Assembly (NCBI GenBank): GCA_022828595.1
Contig: JAKGHH010000003.1
Coordinates: 104,245,583-104,309,582, forward strand
Origin: Nelumbo lutea
Taxonomy: Eukaryota; Streptophyta; Magnoliopsida; Proteales; Nelumbonaceae
DNA: 64,000 nucleotides
Reading direction: 5' to 3'
In this document: in pieces, positions 48,574 through 62,067 of the stretch
Layout: each line of letters starts with the position of its first letter
Numbering within the stretch: position 1 is the stretch's first letter
The notes under the pieces: model-generated
The model's database searches: none
What the model was told of the DNA's origin: nothing
Seen by the model: the letters and a program-made list of their open reading frames with translations, nothing else
Translations under genes and position numbers: made by a program

Positions 48574-48579
48574 AATAAT
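48574..48579 (+). terminator. Possible poly(A) signal of the FPF1 gene
   Basis: AATAAT in a run of attaataatgaaatatggg, 274 bases after the stop codon, is a plausible plant polyadenylation signal. The motif is short and AT-rich surroundings make chance matches likely. Confidence 0.35.
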
Positions 48580-48599
48580 GAAATATGGGCTATCTGGTT

Positions 48600-51500
48600 T
48601 TCTGTGTGATATTTTCTTCCATTTTCATTTCACATATTCAATACTATCTCAATAGCTACACGCAGTGTTGCTTAATTTGAAGCATTATGACCATGTGGGA
48701 AGCCATTCAATTGCAGCATATTTTGATTTATTTATGAAAGAATGGATGGTGATGTGAGCATGTGGTTGATGATGGAGATGTGGATGCATTGTTCTTATAG
48801 TTCACTGTATATATAACAATGGAGGGGATTTAAGAGTTGGGGACTGGGTTGGCGACAGCCCAATAGATTGATAAATCTAATTCAAATTCCTGATTCTCAT
48901 GTATGTCATATTTGAAGACTGTTGGCCATCAAGACCAATACACAAGAAAGCAAATTTGACTCTTTTGTCGACCAAGAGGCACAAAGTACTGAAGACTGAA
49001 GAATATACTTTAATGTTTGTTCAATGTGTGTCAGAGAGAGAGAGAGAGAGAGAGGGACGGGGATAATGAAATCCTGTCTTCCAATAAAGAACAAATCTGG
49101 GATTTGTTTGTGTTTTCAGTCTCATATATGAGCGAGGGATTTATAAATGAAGAACCACCACCTTCTGACTTCTGAGAAAAGAGAAGATGTACGTACAACC
49201 GTCCTACCCATCCCTGCAACAAACATGGCTTCCATGTGGCAGAGCACAACAGAGTGACAGACCATTCTTGCCTCAATTGAATGAGGGGTTAGCCCAACCC
49301 CACGGCCCCCACTTAGAATTTGATGGGGTGACCGGTGAAGGTCAAACATCAAACCAAGCACCCCATCTACTGGTTTAATTTCATCTACACTGCAACTTCT
49401 ATTATTGTTTGGGTCCCAACTCCCAAGGGATAGTGGGTCCTACCTGTTGCGTATATGTCCGCCACGTGTAAACGCTAGAGTAAGTAAGACCATTTACACA
49501 ACTGGTGGCCTGGGCAAATAGACAAAAAGAAAACATTGATTGGAGTTTGGAGGCTTGTTTGTTTGGCTACAGAAGAAATATTTGCTCCACTCAACTCGTG
49601 TCCAGTTTGGATAAGACTATTGACTCTCATCAAACGTGTTCAACAGAGGACCATTAATGCCGAGCTCCTCCTCTGCATCAAATTTTCCATCATTCTGAGT
49701 AGTCACCGATCAGATAGATAATAGATCTTTCTTTAGAGAATTCTGTAAGGATCTGGATTTGCAGGAGCTAGATAAGACAATATCTGCCCTATCCACCAAA
49801 GATGAGAAAGCAAATATTCCTGTTTGCTAGCTATTTTGTACTTTCATTGGTTTGATTTTGATGCCTGAACCCTTGAAATTATTTATTATCATATGGGTGG
49901 TAGTACTGAGTATGAAGAGTACATTATACTGATGTACTCTACACAATCACAATCACAAGCAGGAGGCCAGCCGAGCTCTGAAATTCCTGCATTCATTTTC
50001 TCTAATCTCTACACAAGAACCCATTGATGCACTTATTAAATAAAAGGAGTACTGGGTGGTGCTTAATAAATCTTTGTTTCAATCTTTCAATAATGGCGAA
50101 AAAGATGGGTAAAGGTGAAGATTCTTGGGAAGGTAATCCACTCGCAGAGTTGCAGAGGCATCGACTAATGACTGCCGACAACCTTGTGGAACCAATTCGA
50201 CTCATATACTTAAAAAAATCCAATGTGGGTGTGTTGTAGTTTGTCGTGAGCTCATTTGATATACAAGCCATTATTTTAAAGATTGGGATAAAATACTGAG
50301 CTGATATGAGCTTGAGCTTCCTCTAGATCTGGTGGGATCTTTTTCTGTTAATGAAAAGAATATAATCTTCAAGGAAAGGAAAGAGGGCGTTGCTTCACAG
50401 ACAAGGATTCATCAACTTTTTGGGTTTTGGTTTTACGTGCATGGTTGTAGTAACAGTTCATGAAGTTGAAAATAATTTCTTATTGACTAATTAATCTAGT
50501 TAGGGTTCCTTCACTTTCAAATATCAGTACAGTGTGTATGTTTATTATAGCTCATGATGATCATGAGTGCTATGACTCTAGCTGATCACCATGATCACTT
50601 TGGTTTAATCCAAGTATACACTCAACATTTATATAATATTTCTGATTTCTCTACTATCAATTGCAGAGGTGGGATTTGGAGTCCTTAGAGTTAGGCAAGA
50701 ATTTTAGGGAAGTATTCATTATTGTTAATGCACGCATGTATAGAAATCCACAGGGAAGCTGCTATTCTCTTGTGCTTTTATTTATTTTTTTTTTCAGGCG
50801 CCACCTTAATTAAATTCCATGAGAGTAGGCATCTACGTCAAAGTTTGGTGCCTTGGAATTATTGTTAATTTGGTAGAGGAGAGCTAAGTAAGCCTAAGAA
50901 AGGTAGGTAGGAGACGACTTCTGTTGCTCAATATGTATATAATATTCAAACCAAGGTGGTTGGAGAAAAGTAAGATGTTAGAAAGTTGAGAGCTGTATGA
51001 AAAAGGAGGGTTTGAACCTTGAAGAGTGTGAAGCTTGTTAGGTTGTCTTGCATTGCAAATTTGCTGAAAACCCAATACCTACACGTGTCTCGAGCCTCCA
51101 AGTAGGTTATCATTAATTTCATTCATTCTAGACCTGGGTCAAGGCCTTTTTTTTTCAGTCATTTCGGATTCATTCATTCTTGTTCAAGGCATTTTTTCAA
51201 GTCATTTGACATTTTGGGGTCGAATTGTCCTAAATATTATTCAGGTTGGGGTTGAATCACAGGTCAGATGGGTCAATGATTCAATCAATCGGTCAATTCG
51301 TCGTTGAACAAATTAATGATTTTTTCTTTAAATGGGATTAAGCGTCTGGTTGAAATGACTTACGGTTCAACTGTATAATGGTGGTTTTAAAAAGAGGCTT
51401 TAAACCTAGGGTCAATTTGGGTGGGCCCAATTTGAGCCCAGACTGACCCAATCTGGTTGAGTTTGTCTAAGCATAATCGTCCTTAAGTAGTCTGAACCCG

Positions 51501-51856
51501 ATCAGACTATACACATTCATACAAATATGTATTTATATAGATATCTGTATACATATTTACAGACTATACACATTATATATATACATACATATAGAGTGGA
51601 TTTATTGACCAACTTGAACCCGACATGGGTCCGAGCCTAACTCAAGTGCATCAAATTACAATGCAAGGTAGCTTGGGTTTAGAAGATTGGGCTTGACTCC
51701 AGGCTCGGGCCTTAGGCCCAAAGCTTAGGGTTGGGCTTGGGTTGACCATAAACCCAGCCCGGCCCACATGACTTGCACCCCCTATTTAAACCTTGAAAGA
51801 GTAGTCGTACTCATAATTTGGTTTGAATTGTGGGCCTATTTTTCAAACTGAACCAG
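48600..51856. other. Intergenic region, no gene seen
   Basis: It contains a (GA)n run at 49033-49054, and at 51400-51785 G/C block repeats (gggtgggcccaatttgagccc...ggcttgggttgaccataaacccagcccggcc) ending cttgcacccccta. The latter resembles the hAT MITE at 15339 with a worn left terminus. The short open stretch at 50092-50238 has no family signature. Confidence 0.45.
49033..49054. repeat. (AG)n microsatellite
   Basis: About eleven AG units lie in intergenic sequence downstream of FPF1. Confidence 0.9.
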
Positions 51857-52187
51857 TAGGAATGGCAACAGGGCAGGTTTGGGAGCAAGGATCATATTCC
51901 CTATCCATGAACTCGATTTTAAAATAATTCTCAGTCCTCGACCCTGACCCTTGTTGGAGATAAAAATTGTCCTCTATCCCCAATCCCGATGGAGAAGAGT
52001 TCCCCATGGGGACCCAAATCCCGAAAATTTTTAATTAACAATATTTTTTGAATAATATTTAATATATACAATCGGGGTTGGGACGGGGACTTCATTCCCC
52101 ATTGCTATCTCCACACCACCAAAGCAATCCCCATCCCTGACCTTAAGGTCAGGTACCTGGTGTTGATGGGGAAAACTGCCATCCCTA
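51857..52187. mobile_element. hAT-type MITE
   Basis: The termini TAGGAATGGCAACAGGGC and GGGGAAAACTGCCATCCCTA are flanked by tgaaccag (51849-51856) and tgaacaac (52188-52195), a 6/8 duplication. The interior is non-coding with 'gggacggggac', 'ccccatccctgacc' inverse blocks. It is 331 bp. Confidence 0.78.
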
Positions 52188-52195
52188 TGAACAAC

Positions 52196-54600
52196 TGGTT
52201 GATTGGTTTGGTTCTTTAGTCTTTTGTTTTTGTTTTTTTTTATATTTATACTACATTATAAATAAACATATAATTATATAATATAAATATTAGAAATACA
52301 TATATTATAAATATATCTCCCAGTTGATTCGATTAACTACTGGTTTTTCATATTGATTAACTGAAATCAAACTGTTACCTTTGACTTTAAAAATACGAAC
52401 CTGAAGTTGAACCAGTGGTTCAATTAGCCAGAATTTTTTGTTCAATTTCATCACTTCGGTTCGGTTTTTCAGTTTTTGATGAACACCCTGCAGCTTGTTA
52501 GGTTGCGTTGCATTGCAGGGTATTAATGCAAGATAATAAGCAAACGACGTGGCTAACTAAAAGCCAAATAAATAAGAAGAGAAGGTAATGGACTGCATTA
52601 TTGTATTTGTAGACATCCTTTGAAGAATAAAAAGAAAACCACCGTCCTGAGCTGATGAGCTCTCAATGAAGCAGGATCAAGTCTTCTATAGGTGCAGATG
52701 ACACCCATAAACTATATACAGTTGCCAAGTTAACTGTTCAGTTAAAGGGTTTTTGCTAAGAAGAATCGATTTCTTCTAAATTGTTTCTTCATGATCTATT
52801 GATTTTTAAGGCATTTGAAAAAATTTTCAATTTCTTTTTAAGGAAAAAGTACTCAATAAAAATAATATTGACATGATGTTTTTTTTTTTTAAATATACCT
52901 AAAAAATAGGGGGTGTAATTTGGATGGGTCCAACTCAGCCTGTAAATTTTACATGAACTGGAATCAGATTTTTTATCATCAGACTTTGCTCATAAGCACA
53001 TATTTTGCTTGCATACATGCTTATATATGCATTTTTTTTTCGGTAGTAAACCATACATATATGTATATAAATTTATATCAATTTTTAGTGTGAACTGATT
53101 GATCAAACCTAAGTATAGCCCATGTTGGAAATTGGGATCAGGAAAACTTTGAAGCGTGCCTAAAGACATTGTCTTTAAAATGTTATTTTCCCCACTCAGT
53201 TTTAATAAATTTGTTGTTGAGTTATAGGCAAATCTATTCATAAGATACAAAAGAGTCTTGAATGAGAATTTGCAACCAATAAAGTTGAAGAATTTTCGAA
53301 GAAACATTTTGTAAGACAATAGCAAATGAAACTGAGAAAGATAGGTGTTTTTCAAAAACTTGTGTTCAATTGCTTGATTCACATTCCTTAAATAGTTTCT
53401 AAAGAGGCAGGGAGAAGAGGTAAGTGTTAATTCAAAAAAAGACTATTTGAACAATTACAATCTTTGATTGTTAAAAGGTAATTGAGTGTTAACTTTAAAT
53501 AGTGCCTCTTGATCACATCCGACCGGATTGTGACCGCTGAAATCATCAATAGTCAAACTCACAAAAGGTCAAAGTCGACTTACGCAGACCATTGTACCAT
53601 ACACACACGTGCATGTGCATTACACAGTAACAAACCTCCATACTCTACTCTTTATATTTCTAAGCAAGTGTAAATGAACTATTTAAAAACTTAAAACAAG
53701 CACAGTAACTCTCTGATATGGAACAAGTTGAAAACTGATTTTAATAAAAGAAAACACTATTTTCCAAGATACATGTACAGATGTATTCTTTAACAAAGAG
53801 CCTCTTCTTCGATGTCCCTTGAAAACTGATTTTAATTGATCAATCAATTCTCTAACAAAGAGCCTCTTCCTTAATGTCCCTTGAAGATTCTGTTTTTTTT
53901 TTTTTTTTATTTCTACATATAATTACCATTCTTATGTTACGAGTGGGCACCCCGTGGAATTGATGCTTACGCTAAGAGATCTCGTAGGTGCATCTATATT
54001 TTTTATCATACATTTTTACGGAAAGAAGAAATAAACATGTAGTCAGAGATAAAGGGGCCATTAATTAAATAACAACTGCAATGCCTGAACTAAATGACTA
54101 ATTGTCTTGCTTTCTAGTGAAATAAGTTTTTAAGGATGCTGTGAGCTCCTTAATTAAATAACTTCAGCCAGTTATCTAATGGCCCCTAGATTGATTAAAT
54201 CCACTCCAGAATCAATTACGAAAAATAGAATAACTGAAAATTTGAACCTTTGAAGGTTTATATAGAGAACAGAGCCATCACAAAGCACCTCCATAGATTG
54301 GAAATTACATCTGCTATCATGGTTGCAGGATTCCCTTCTGATCCCCAAATGAAACACGAACACGCCAGCAATTGAAATAAATTCAAAACATACCATGTTT
54401 CATCATAGCGGGTTGAAAGGGAGACCTGCAACAGTGCGACTTGTGCTCTCCACAGATTGGAATTGAACTCTCCTGTAAGAAAAAATGTTGTTCTGTGTAA
54501 GTACTTCCTTAGCAAACTTTCAGGAGAATCTGAGAGTGATTTTTACAGGCTGGTGTGTCCCTTTCTTAAAGAATCAAGGAGCAGAAAAAGAAAAACAAGG
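52196..54600. other. Intergenic region, no gene seen
   Basis: Near 52200-52480 are worn 'ggttcggttttt...gaaccagtggttcaattag' repeats, a common plant MITE theme. The open minus-strand stretch at 52990-53382 shows no domain. The repeated 'tctctaacaaagagcctcttcttyratgtcccttgaa' pair at about 53789 and 53850 is a short tandem duplication. Nothing else is recognised. Confidence 0.4.
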
Positions 54601-54890
54601 GAAACTAACATTTAATTTTATTGTTTGATCATAAAATAATATCAGTACTATTTGCACAAACAGGACGCCGGTCCACATTTACAATATATCCTTTCACCCA
54701 TGAAATACCAAAGGAAAGAAAAAGAACTGAGTTTAGCCAACGTCTCTGATAATGTTTTGTTACCACTATCAGAAAACTGTTTGGAAACCCTTTCCACTGG
54801 TATCGAAACTCTTCTCTACCGAATTCTATCACATGGATTGAAGCTTCGCATATAAATAATAGAAAATACTTTTCTGTGTGCACCCAAGCA

Positions 54891-55205
54891 TTAGTTGGTG
54901 CAATCAAATCCTTGACAAACAGAAACCCAGATAATCAGGACCAAAAGCAAGAGAACCCCAAGAACAACCAACTTTATTTTCATGTTTTGTAGCCACATTT
55001 TCCGCCGGACTTTTGTGCCTACTTTCTTGAATTCTTGAGCCTGAGAATATCATCCAATGAATCTGTTAAATACTTGCATAGAACAAATTCATAGAAGAAA
55101 AAACAGAAGTCTACAATCAACCAAGTTATAGAATTAACCTACCTGAGAACGAAGATCTTCTGTTTTGTCAGCAAGAGTATCTAGCTTCTCCCCTCTATCA
55201 AGAGC
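54891..55205 (-). CDS. VAMP72-type R-SNARE, last two exons
   Basis: This is the C-terminal part of a plant vesicle-associated membrane protein that drives fusion of secretory or endosomal vesicles. Exon 55205-55143 encodes the second half of the SNARE helix ([21 protein letters not shown]), including the central-layer Arg of R-SNAREs. Exon 55040-54891 encodes the remaining linker ([20 protein letters not shown]) and one hydrophobic tail anchor (about [18 protein letters not shown]), then a short luminal CQGFDCTN and TAA. Splice borders are GT-AG and in phase. The RRKMWxQNMKIKL signature is that of VAMP721-726. The longin domain and first SNARE half (about 150 residues) are absent from the rest of the window. 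They may lie beyond the right edge behind a transposon-filled intron, or this is a truncated copy. The exact paralogue cannot be assigned. Confidence 0.85.
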
Positions 55206-55484
55206 CTGGAAAAATTATAGGGAAAAATTCCTGGGTTAATTGCTAAAAAGTCACCTGATGCAGAATAGCCAAAAATTCACAGGAAAGGATCTGATTGAAA
55301 GAAATAATGGTATGCGGGAACTTACTTCTGCATGACACCATGACCACAAAAAACATGAACTGGATGGACAAATATATAGAAAAAGGTTTCCAATCAAGCA
55401 GGCCTTTTATTTTCTATAAAAAAAAAATCTAACCCAACCACTATCTGAACACAACCTGGTGCTTGAACATTCTGTTTTTCTGAA

Positions 55485-55735
55485 ACCTGTTCTACCACTC
55501 TACCATTCTGTTCTTTTCAGTGCCAGATCTATTTTAAATTATGAGATCTACCATTTCTCACTACTTCAACCCATGCCCTTTTTGGTCTGTCCCTATCTCT
55601 TCTAGTCCCTTCAACGTTGTAACAGATTACTTTTTTTTGTATCAGTACTGTAGATGGTCCTGAACATTAGCAAAACCATCTTAGTCTACTTTTTTGTAAA
55701 TATTGTTTCTTGACTGCCCAACACTCTGCAGCGAG
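55485..55735 (-). mobile_element. RTE LINE 3' fragment
   Basis: The plus strand text cctgttctaccactctaccattctgttc...tgccctttttggtctgtccctatctcttctagtcccttc...ggtcctgaac...catcttagtctactttttt matches the minus-oriented RTE tail at 56101-56300. The 3' terminal GAT repeat is missing. Confidence 0.7.
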
Positions 55736-55775
55736 CGGATTTCCACATTGAGTTATCTCTTGGTAATATAAGAGG

Positions 55776-56037
55776 TCACATTGAGTTTTCACTTTTAGCT
55801 AAAGCATCAGCCACAACATTGAAGTTCCTAGAAATCCATCTGAGAGAGAACAAAAATTTCTTGCAAGAAGTGGGCAATCCTCCAGGGGCCTTCACTTTTC
55901 CTTTTGGCCCACCCAATGGTGATTCTAGAACCTCCTTCCACCAGTAACAACTCCACCTGTAGAGCTCTAGTTGCCCAAAGACCCACCAAAAGAGCTTGAG
56001 CCTCAGACTCAGAAGCATCTCCTTCCATCAGTAACAT
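55776..56037 (-). pseudogene. RNase H-like end of a non-LTR retroelement
   Basis: Two overlapping minus-strand frames together show ASESEAQALLVGLWATRALQ, WRIAHFLQEIFVLSQMDF and RNFNVVADALAKSEN. This is the plant RNase H domain often found at the end of L1-type reverse transcriptases (EAxAL...ALAK). A frameshift near 55850 breaks it. No poly-A or RT is attached. Confidence 0.7.
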
Positions 56038-56573
56038 CCTCTTGAATCATCATCATCATCATTCATGCCTTATCCTAACTATATGGGGTTGGTTGCATGA
56101 ATCCTGTTTGCCAACCCATTCTATTTAAAACCATATCCACCCACTGTCAAATTATTAGTGCCTAAATGATTTCTTACTACTTCTACCCATTTCTTTTTTG
56201 GTCTACCCCTAGCTCTTCCAGCCCATTCCACTTGTAACAAATCACTTCTAACTGGGGCTGGTAGTGGTCTCCTATGCACGTGACTAAATCATCTTACTCT
56301 ACTTTCTCTCGTTTTATCACCTATGGAGCTACTCCTAGGTTCCTATGGATGACTTCTTTCCTAATCCTATCCTTTCTAGTTTTTCCACTCATCCATCTTA
56401 ACATACATTTCTTCCACTCATTTTCTGGACATGTTTTCTCAGGACATCCTCCCAAATATGTTTAGTTAATTCATCCATGACTACATTGACTAGTGCAAAT
56501 AAAAAAGGACTAATTGGTTAGCCTTGGTGAAGTCCCATTATAACTTGAAATTCTGATGTCTCTTCCATAGGTG

Positions 56574-56952
56574 GTAGAAGATCAAGACTGTAATCAGTCT
56601 TGAATCCTAAAAGGTTTTAGGTTTGCAAAACAGAAGAGAAAGTGAGAGAAAGGAGAGAGAATAGAAGAGAAGCAAGAGAACACAAGTTGTTGAAAGGAGG
56701 GACAGATTCTAACAGATCTGCCGCCGCCACTCTCTTAATATTTATAGGTTATGTTTAGTACATAATGGAAATGACACATCTGCCCTTGGTACTTACATAA
56801 TAAATAAAGTAAATAAAAACTGAAATAAATAACAACTGAATTAACAAACTGACTCAAACTGACACTACTATAACTGAAACAAATAACTACACTGCTGTCC
56901 TACGAACACAGTGGGGACCACTGCAGTGGGGCCCACATCAGTGTTCTCTACA
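56574..56952 (-). repeat. 3' LTR of the Copia element (379 bp)
   Basis: On the minus strand it starts TGTAGAGAACACTGATG next to the polypurine tract and ends CTTGATCTTCTAC. It contains a 23-bp stretch (about taatatttataggttatgttta) missing from the other LTR. Confidence 0.9.
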
Positions 56953-56963
56953 CTCCCCCTCAA

Positions 56964-59900
56964 GTTGGGAGTAGATATCTATCATGCCCAACTTGGATAG
57001 GTCTGTCTCTAACTTCTTCCTTGGTACAGCCTTGGTGAGGATATCCGCGAGCTGCATATTAGATGTGATGTACGGAAGACACTTCTTGTGATGTGACCCT
57101 TTCTCGCACAAAATGTCGATCAACTTCGATATTTTTAGTTCTATCATGTTGCACCGGGTTGTAGGCTATATTAATAGCTGCCCGATTATCACAATACAGC
57201 ATTAAGGGCTTTTCATAGACAATACCCAACTCTTCAAGTAGTGACCTCAGCCATAAGATTTCAGCCACTCCATTAGCCATTGACCTGTATTCCGCTTCAG
57301 CACTGGAGCGGGAAACAACACTCTGCTTCTTACTCCTCCAAGAGACAATGTTACCTCCCACCAGGGCACAATATCCAGAGGTAGACCTTCTGTCATCAAC
57401 ACTTCCAGCCCAATCGACATCTGTATAGACTTCCACCCTCATGTGATTATTGTTCTTGAGCAATATACCTCTACCCAGGCATCTCTTCAAGTATGCTAAT
57501 ATTCTCTCTGCCGCAAGAAGATGAGAAGTTCTAGGGGAGTGCATGTACTAGCTAACAACACTAACTGCATAGCTGATATCTGGCCGAGTGAGGCAGAGAT
57601 ATAGAAGCTTTCCAACCAACCGTTGGAACATAACTTTGTCTTCAAGAGGCTCCCCACCCTCTGCACTAATCTTGTGATTTTGTTCAATGGGTGTATCAGC
57701 CGGCTTAACACCCAACTTTCCAGTTTCTGCCAACAGATCTAGAACATATTTTCTCTAAGAGATAAAAATCCTCTGCTTGGATCTAGCAACCTCAATACCC
57801 AAAAAGTACCGTAGTGCACCAAGATCTTTCACCTCAACCTCTTGATGAAGGAACTGTTTGAGGGACTCAATCTCATAATTGTCATTTCCTGTCACCACAA
57901 TATCATCAACATATACTGCTAGTAGTGTCAGAGAGGACTCCACCCTCTTGATGAATAGTGTATGACCTGACTGGGCCTGTACATAACCAAACCTTCCAAG
58001 GGCTAATCTGAACCTATTAAACCAGGCTCTAGGTGACTGCTTCAAACCATACAATGCATTGTTCAGTCGACGAACCTTCTTACTTGTCTCTGTATCATAG
58101 AATCTAGGAGGCAACTGCATATAAACCTCTTCTTGTAAGTCTCCATTCAGAAAGGCATTTTTAACGTCCATCTAAAACAGGGGCCAAGAAAGATTTGCTG
58201 CAAGGGATAACAGAACTTGGATGGTGGTCATCTTGGCTACTGGGCAAAGGTCTCCAAGTAGTCTATACCATAAGTCTGAGTGAACCCCTTTGCAACCAAT
58301 CGGGCTTTGTACCTTTCAATAGAGCCATCAGCATTATGCTTCAAGTGAACACCCATCTGCATCCCACCGGTTTCTTTCCTTTTGGTGGGTCAACCAGTTT
58401 CCAAGTATTATTCTTCAATAGGGCATCCATTTTGACTTGCATTGCATCTTTCCATTCTGGAACTGATAAGGCTTCTTGCACTGTTCTTGGAATAGGGACA
58501 TCGGCAATGGAAGTGAGATAGGACCGGTAAGATGGTGATAGACGATCATAGGATAAGAACTTTGAGATGTTGTGAGCTGTAGACGTGGTGCAATGTCGTT
58601 TCCCTTTGCGAATGGAAAAGGGAGATCAAGGTCATCCACAGGAGGGGAAGTGGCAACAATGAGAGGTATCTTAGTAGGCTCTGGATCTGGAGCCGCAGAA
58701 GGAACTGGAGCTGGCCGGAACTGCCGAAGACTAGGATCAACCTGCCTGCATCGCCTGTGATAAACTCTCAACTCCGGCTCCCTCTGACCACCCTCACCAC
58801 TACAACCTTCATTACCCAGTGGAATAGGTAAAGGAACAGCCCCACTTCCACTCTCACTGCTCTCCCCCTGAGGAAAGAAACTCAAAACAGCCCCACTCTC
58901 ACTGCTCTCCCCCTGAGGAGAAACCCTAGGATAATAGGGTGTCTCCTCAAAGAAGGTGACATCCATGGAGACAAACCGTTTCCCTGAAACCGGATCATAG
59001 CAGCAATAACCCTTTTGAGTTTGTGCATAACCAAGGAAAATGCATTTGGAGGCCTTAGGTTCAAACTTGGAATGATGAGGCCCGAGAAGCTGAACGAAAC
59101 AGGTACAACCAAAGGTTTTAAGGGGAACAATGAACAACTCCTCGTCTGGGTATAGAAGGGAAAAGGGGGTTCTCATATCAAGGACCCGGGAAGGAACTCG
59201 ATTAATGAGATAAACTGCCGTGAGGATAGCATCACCCCATAAGCGAATAGGTACATTGGAGGTAAACATAATGCTTCTAGCCACCTCCAAGATATGCCTA
59301 TTATTCCTTTCGGCAACGCTGTTCTGCTGTGGTGTATAAGGGCAAGTGCTTTGGTGAATAACTCCAAGGCTAAGAAGGTAGGAGGTCAATGGCTGAGCAA
59401 AGTATTCCTTTGCATTATCAGATCTAAAGACTTTGATTTTGGTCCCAAACTGAGTGAGAACCATCTGATGGAAGTTTTGGGTTAGAGCAGGAACCTCATC
59501 CCGAGAACGCATAATATAGACCCAAGAAAAGCGGGTATGGTCATCAACAAATAGTAGAAAATATCTGTACTCACCCATCGAAGAGATATGATGTGGCCCC
59601 CAAACGTCAGTATGCACAATATCAAAAGAGGAATTACTCCTTTTATTACTTAAAGAATAAGAGGTTCTACAATGTTTGGCAAACTCACAACTCTCACACC
59701 TCAACTTTGATAACTCAACAGACTCAAATAAAGCAGGAAACAAACTTTTCAAAGACTTAAAAGACAAATGACCTTGGCATAACCAAACTCACAGACTGGG
59801 AAACAAAAGATTTCTTATCCACTGACTCCTCCCGACGAGAACTCTCTCCAAACAGATAGATCCCGTTCATCTCACGGCCAGTCCCAATCACTTTCCTCGT

Positions 59901-61264
59901 ATCCAATCCTGAAAAACACATCGGTCAGGAAAAAAAGTTACTGAACAGTTCATGTGTTTGGTAATACTACTAACTGGAAGCAGGTTAGTATCAAGCTTAG
60001 GAACATGCAAGACAGAAGATAAAGAGATAGTATCCGATAGCTTGATGTCCCCCTTGCCCGAAATGGGAACAAGAGAGCCATCAGCAATGGATACTCTATC
60101 TCGGCCAGAGGACAAGTGATAAGAAGTGAACAAAGATGGCAAGCTAGTCATATGGTCAGATGCACCTGAATCTATTACCCAGCAGTGATCATTATTACTT
60201 GGAGCTGAAGCATGGTAAGCTGAGGCTCGAGTACCTGAATGTGCAAATGCAGATGTGGCAGGAGCTGATGGTGACTGAGATGGCTGAGCTGAACTCCCAA
60301 CTTCCTTTTCCAACTGTATGAGGGCAGCCCGAACAGCAGCTAAAGTCTCTAGGGATGTGCCTGATGAGGATGTTGAATCAGTGTTCACTGCCATATGAGC
60401 ATTACCCTTCTTATTTCTTAGTTTTGCTGGGACCAAATGAGGATGTAGCTTCCAACAAGTATCTTTTGTATGCTTGGGTTTCTTGCAATGTTCACATACC
60501 AGATCCCATTTATCTTCCTTCTTCCGGTCCCTTTCTGAGTCACCCCCTGGCTTGGGTTTAATAGCTGTCAAGGCTGGGAAAGAGGGCTGAGGCTGCATCA
60601 TGACTTTCCTCCTGGTCTCTTCACTATGCACCAGGGAGTATGCTTGAGAAAGGGTCACACTATCTCTTGTCAATATCTGTTGTCGCACAATGTCATATTC
60701 TGAATTCAAACCAGCCAGAAACTCAAATACCCTATTCGTCTCGACTTGCTTTCTGTGAGTCTGTGCATCTTTGGGACTCTCCCACTCAAGGGTCTCTAGA
60801 TGGTCAATCTCATGCCACAAGGATTTCAAGATAGAGAAGTAGACAGAAACTGGCTTCTCTCCTTGTTTAAGGTTGTTCACCTCACAGTTCAATTCATAGG
60901 CTCTGGCAACATTAAGGGGTTGGGAATAGATTTCTTTCACAACATCCCATATCTCTTTGGTTGTCTTTGCCCACAAGTAAATTCGGCAGATATGTGGCTG
61001 CATAGAATTACAGAGTCATGCCATAACCAAATAGTTCTCTTAAACCCACTTGATGTATGTTGGGTCCTCCTTGGAAGGTTCTTTCACATCTCCCAAGAGA
61101 TAACCCAGTTTTCCCCTTCCTCCAATAGTCATCATGGCTGATTGAGCTCACTCCAAATAATTTGACCCATCAAATCTCATAGTTGTAATCTGAAACCCGG
61201 TTTCAGATACACTACCATAACTGTTGTTTCCAAAACTACTTTTTCCCTGACCCTTAAACTCCAT
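56964..61264 (-). pseudogene. Copia gag-pol, several stops and frameshifts
   Basis: Read on the minus strand from 61264 (MEFKGQGKSS). Gag follows, with the zinc knuckle CEHCKKPKHTKDTC near 60480, then protease CWVIDSGASDHMTS near 60160. Integrase spans about 59760-58980: CESCEFAKHC zinc part, catalytic Asp in HTDVWGP, Asp in RSDNAKEY, Glu in VAERNNRH. RT near 58170-57750 includes MDVKNAFLNGDL and YVDDIVVTGND, and RNase H near 57450-57100 includes YTDVDWAGS, SSAEAEYRS and LTKAVPRKK. Catalytic residues are present, but the frame is broken between gag and integrase, within RT and in RNase H. Two stops near the gag start are TGA where Copia gag usually has Trp. Confidence 0.9.
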
Positions 61265-62054
61265 CTTTGATCAAGAATCAGTGGCTACAAACTGTTAGAG
61301 CCACTATACCAGAAAACAGAGTCAAACAAGTAAGTCTGAAATCTGATCCGAAACCAACACAAATCTGATCTGATCCGATCTGAAACCAACCCAAATCTGA
61401 TCTGAAATCAATCACCTATCACAGTATATGCAAGAAATCAACTCAAATCTGATCTGAAATCAATTGGCATGCACAGTACCAGACAGCCTATCAATCCGAG
61501 ATGCTATTTTCTGAAATCACTACTGTGGGGCCCACTACTGCGAGAGCAAAATTAGGGTTTCAACTGTAGGTCTGAAGTAAGTGCTCAGTTGCATTCTCCA
61601 AGCAGTCCGCACAACTGGGACTTGTCATAGGGCAATATGAAACCCTAAAAACTAATCACCTTTGAAGAGGGGGGTTCGGCCCAACAGTCAAACCCTAGAA
61701 ACAAACTTAAACACAGTTCGGCAAGCTAAACCCTAGAACAAACTTGAACACAGTTCGGCCCCTCTTTCTAGATAGGTTCAACCTATCTCGACTGATTGCA
61801 ATCTCTGAAACTCAGTAAAAAAAAACTTACTTATGTACTTCGGTTTACTGTCTTCTAGGGTTACCTGAACCCTAACCTTCACTGCCTCTTCCTGATTACC
61901 AACTCTCTGCAAGCTGCGGCAAGTCTTCAACTGCTGCGAACCTCTCCTGGTAATCTCCAAGATTTAGCCACCGAAAAACTTCTTCAAAGCTTCCAGCCCT
62001 AGCTAGTCCTCATGTGGTCGGCTGGACTAGACACACATGAGAAACCCTAGATAG

Positions 62055-62066
62055 GCTCTGATACCA
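62055..62066 (-). other. Primer-binding site (initiator Met-tRNA type)
   Basis: The minus strand reads TGGTATCAGAGC, the standard Copia primer-binding site, one or two bases after the end of the 5' LTR. Confidence 0.9.
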
Positions 62067-62067
62067 A

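Noticed and set aside
50092..50238. Short open frame starting MAKKMGKGEDSWEG
   Set aside because: No domain, no splice or promoter support, and a length expected by chance.
52990..53382. 130-residue minus-strand open frame
   Set aside because: Composition is that of translated AT-rich non-coding DNA; no motif recognised.
55261..55400. Possible further VAMP exon
   Set aside because: A TCATGCAG-AA-GTAAG pattern exists but would encode nothing resembling the SNARE helix or longin domain.
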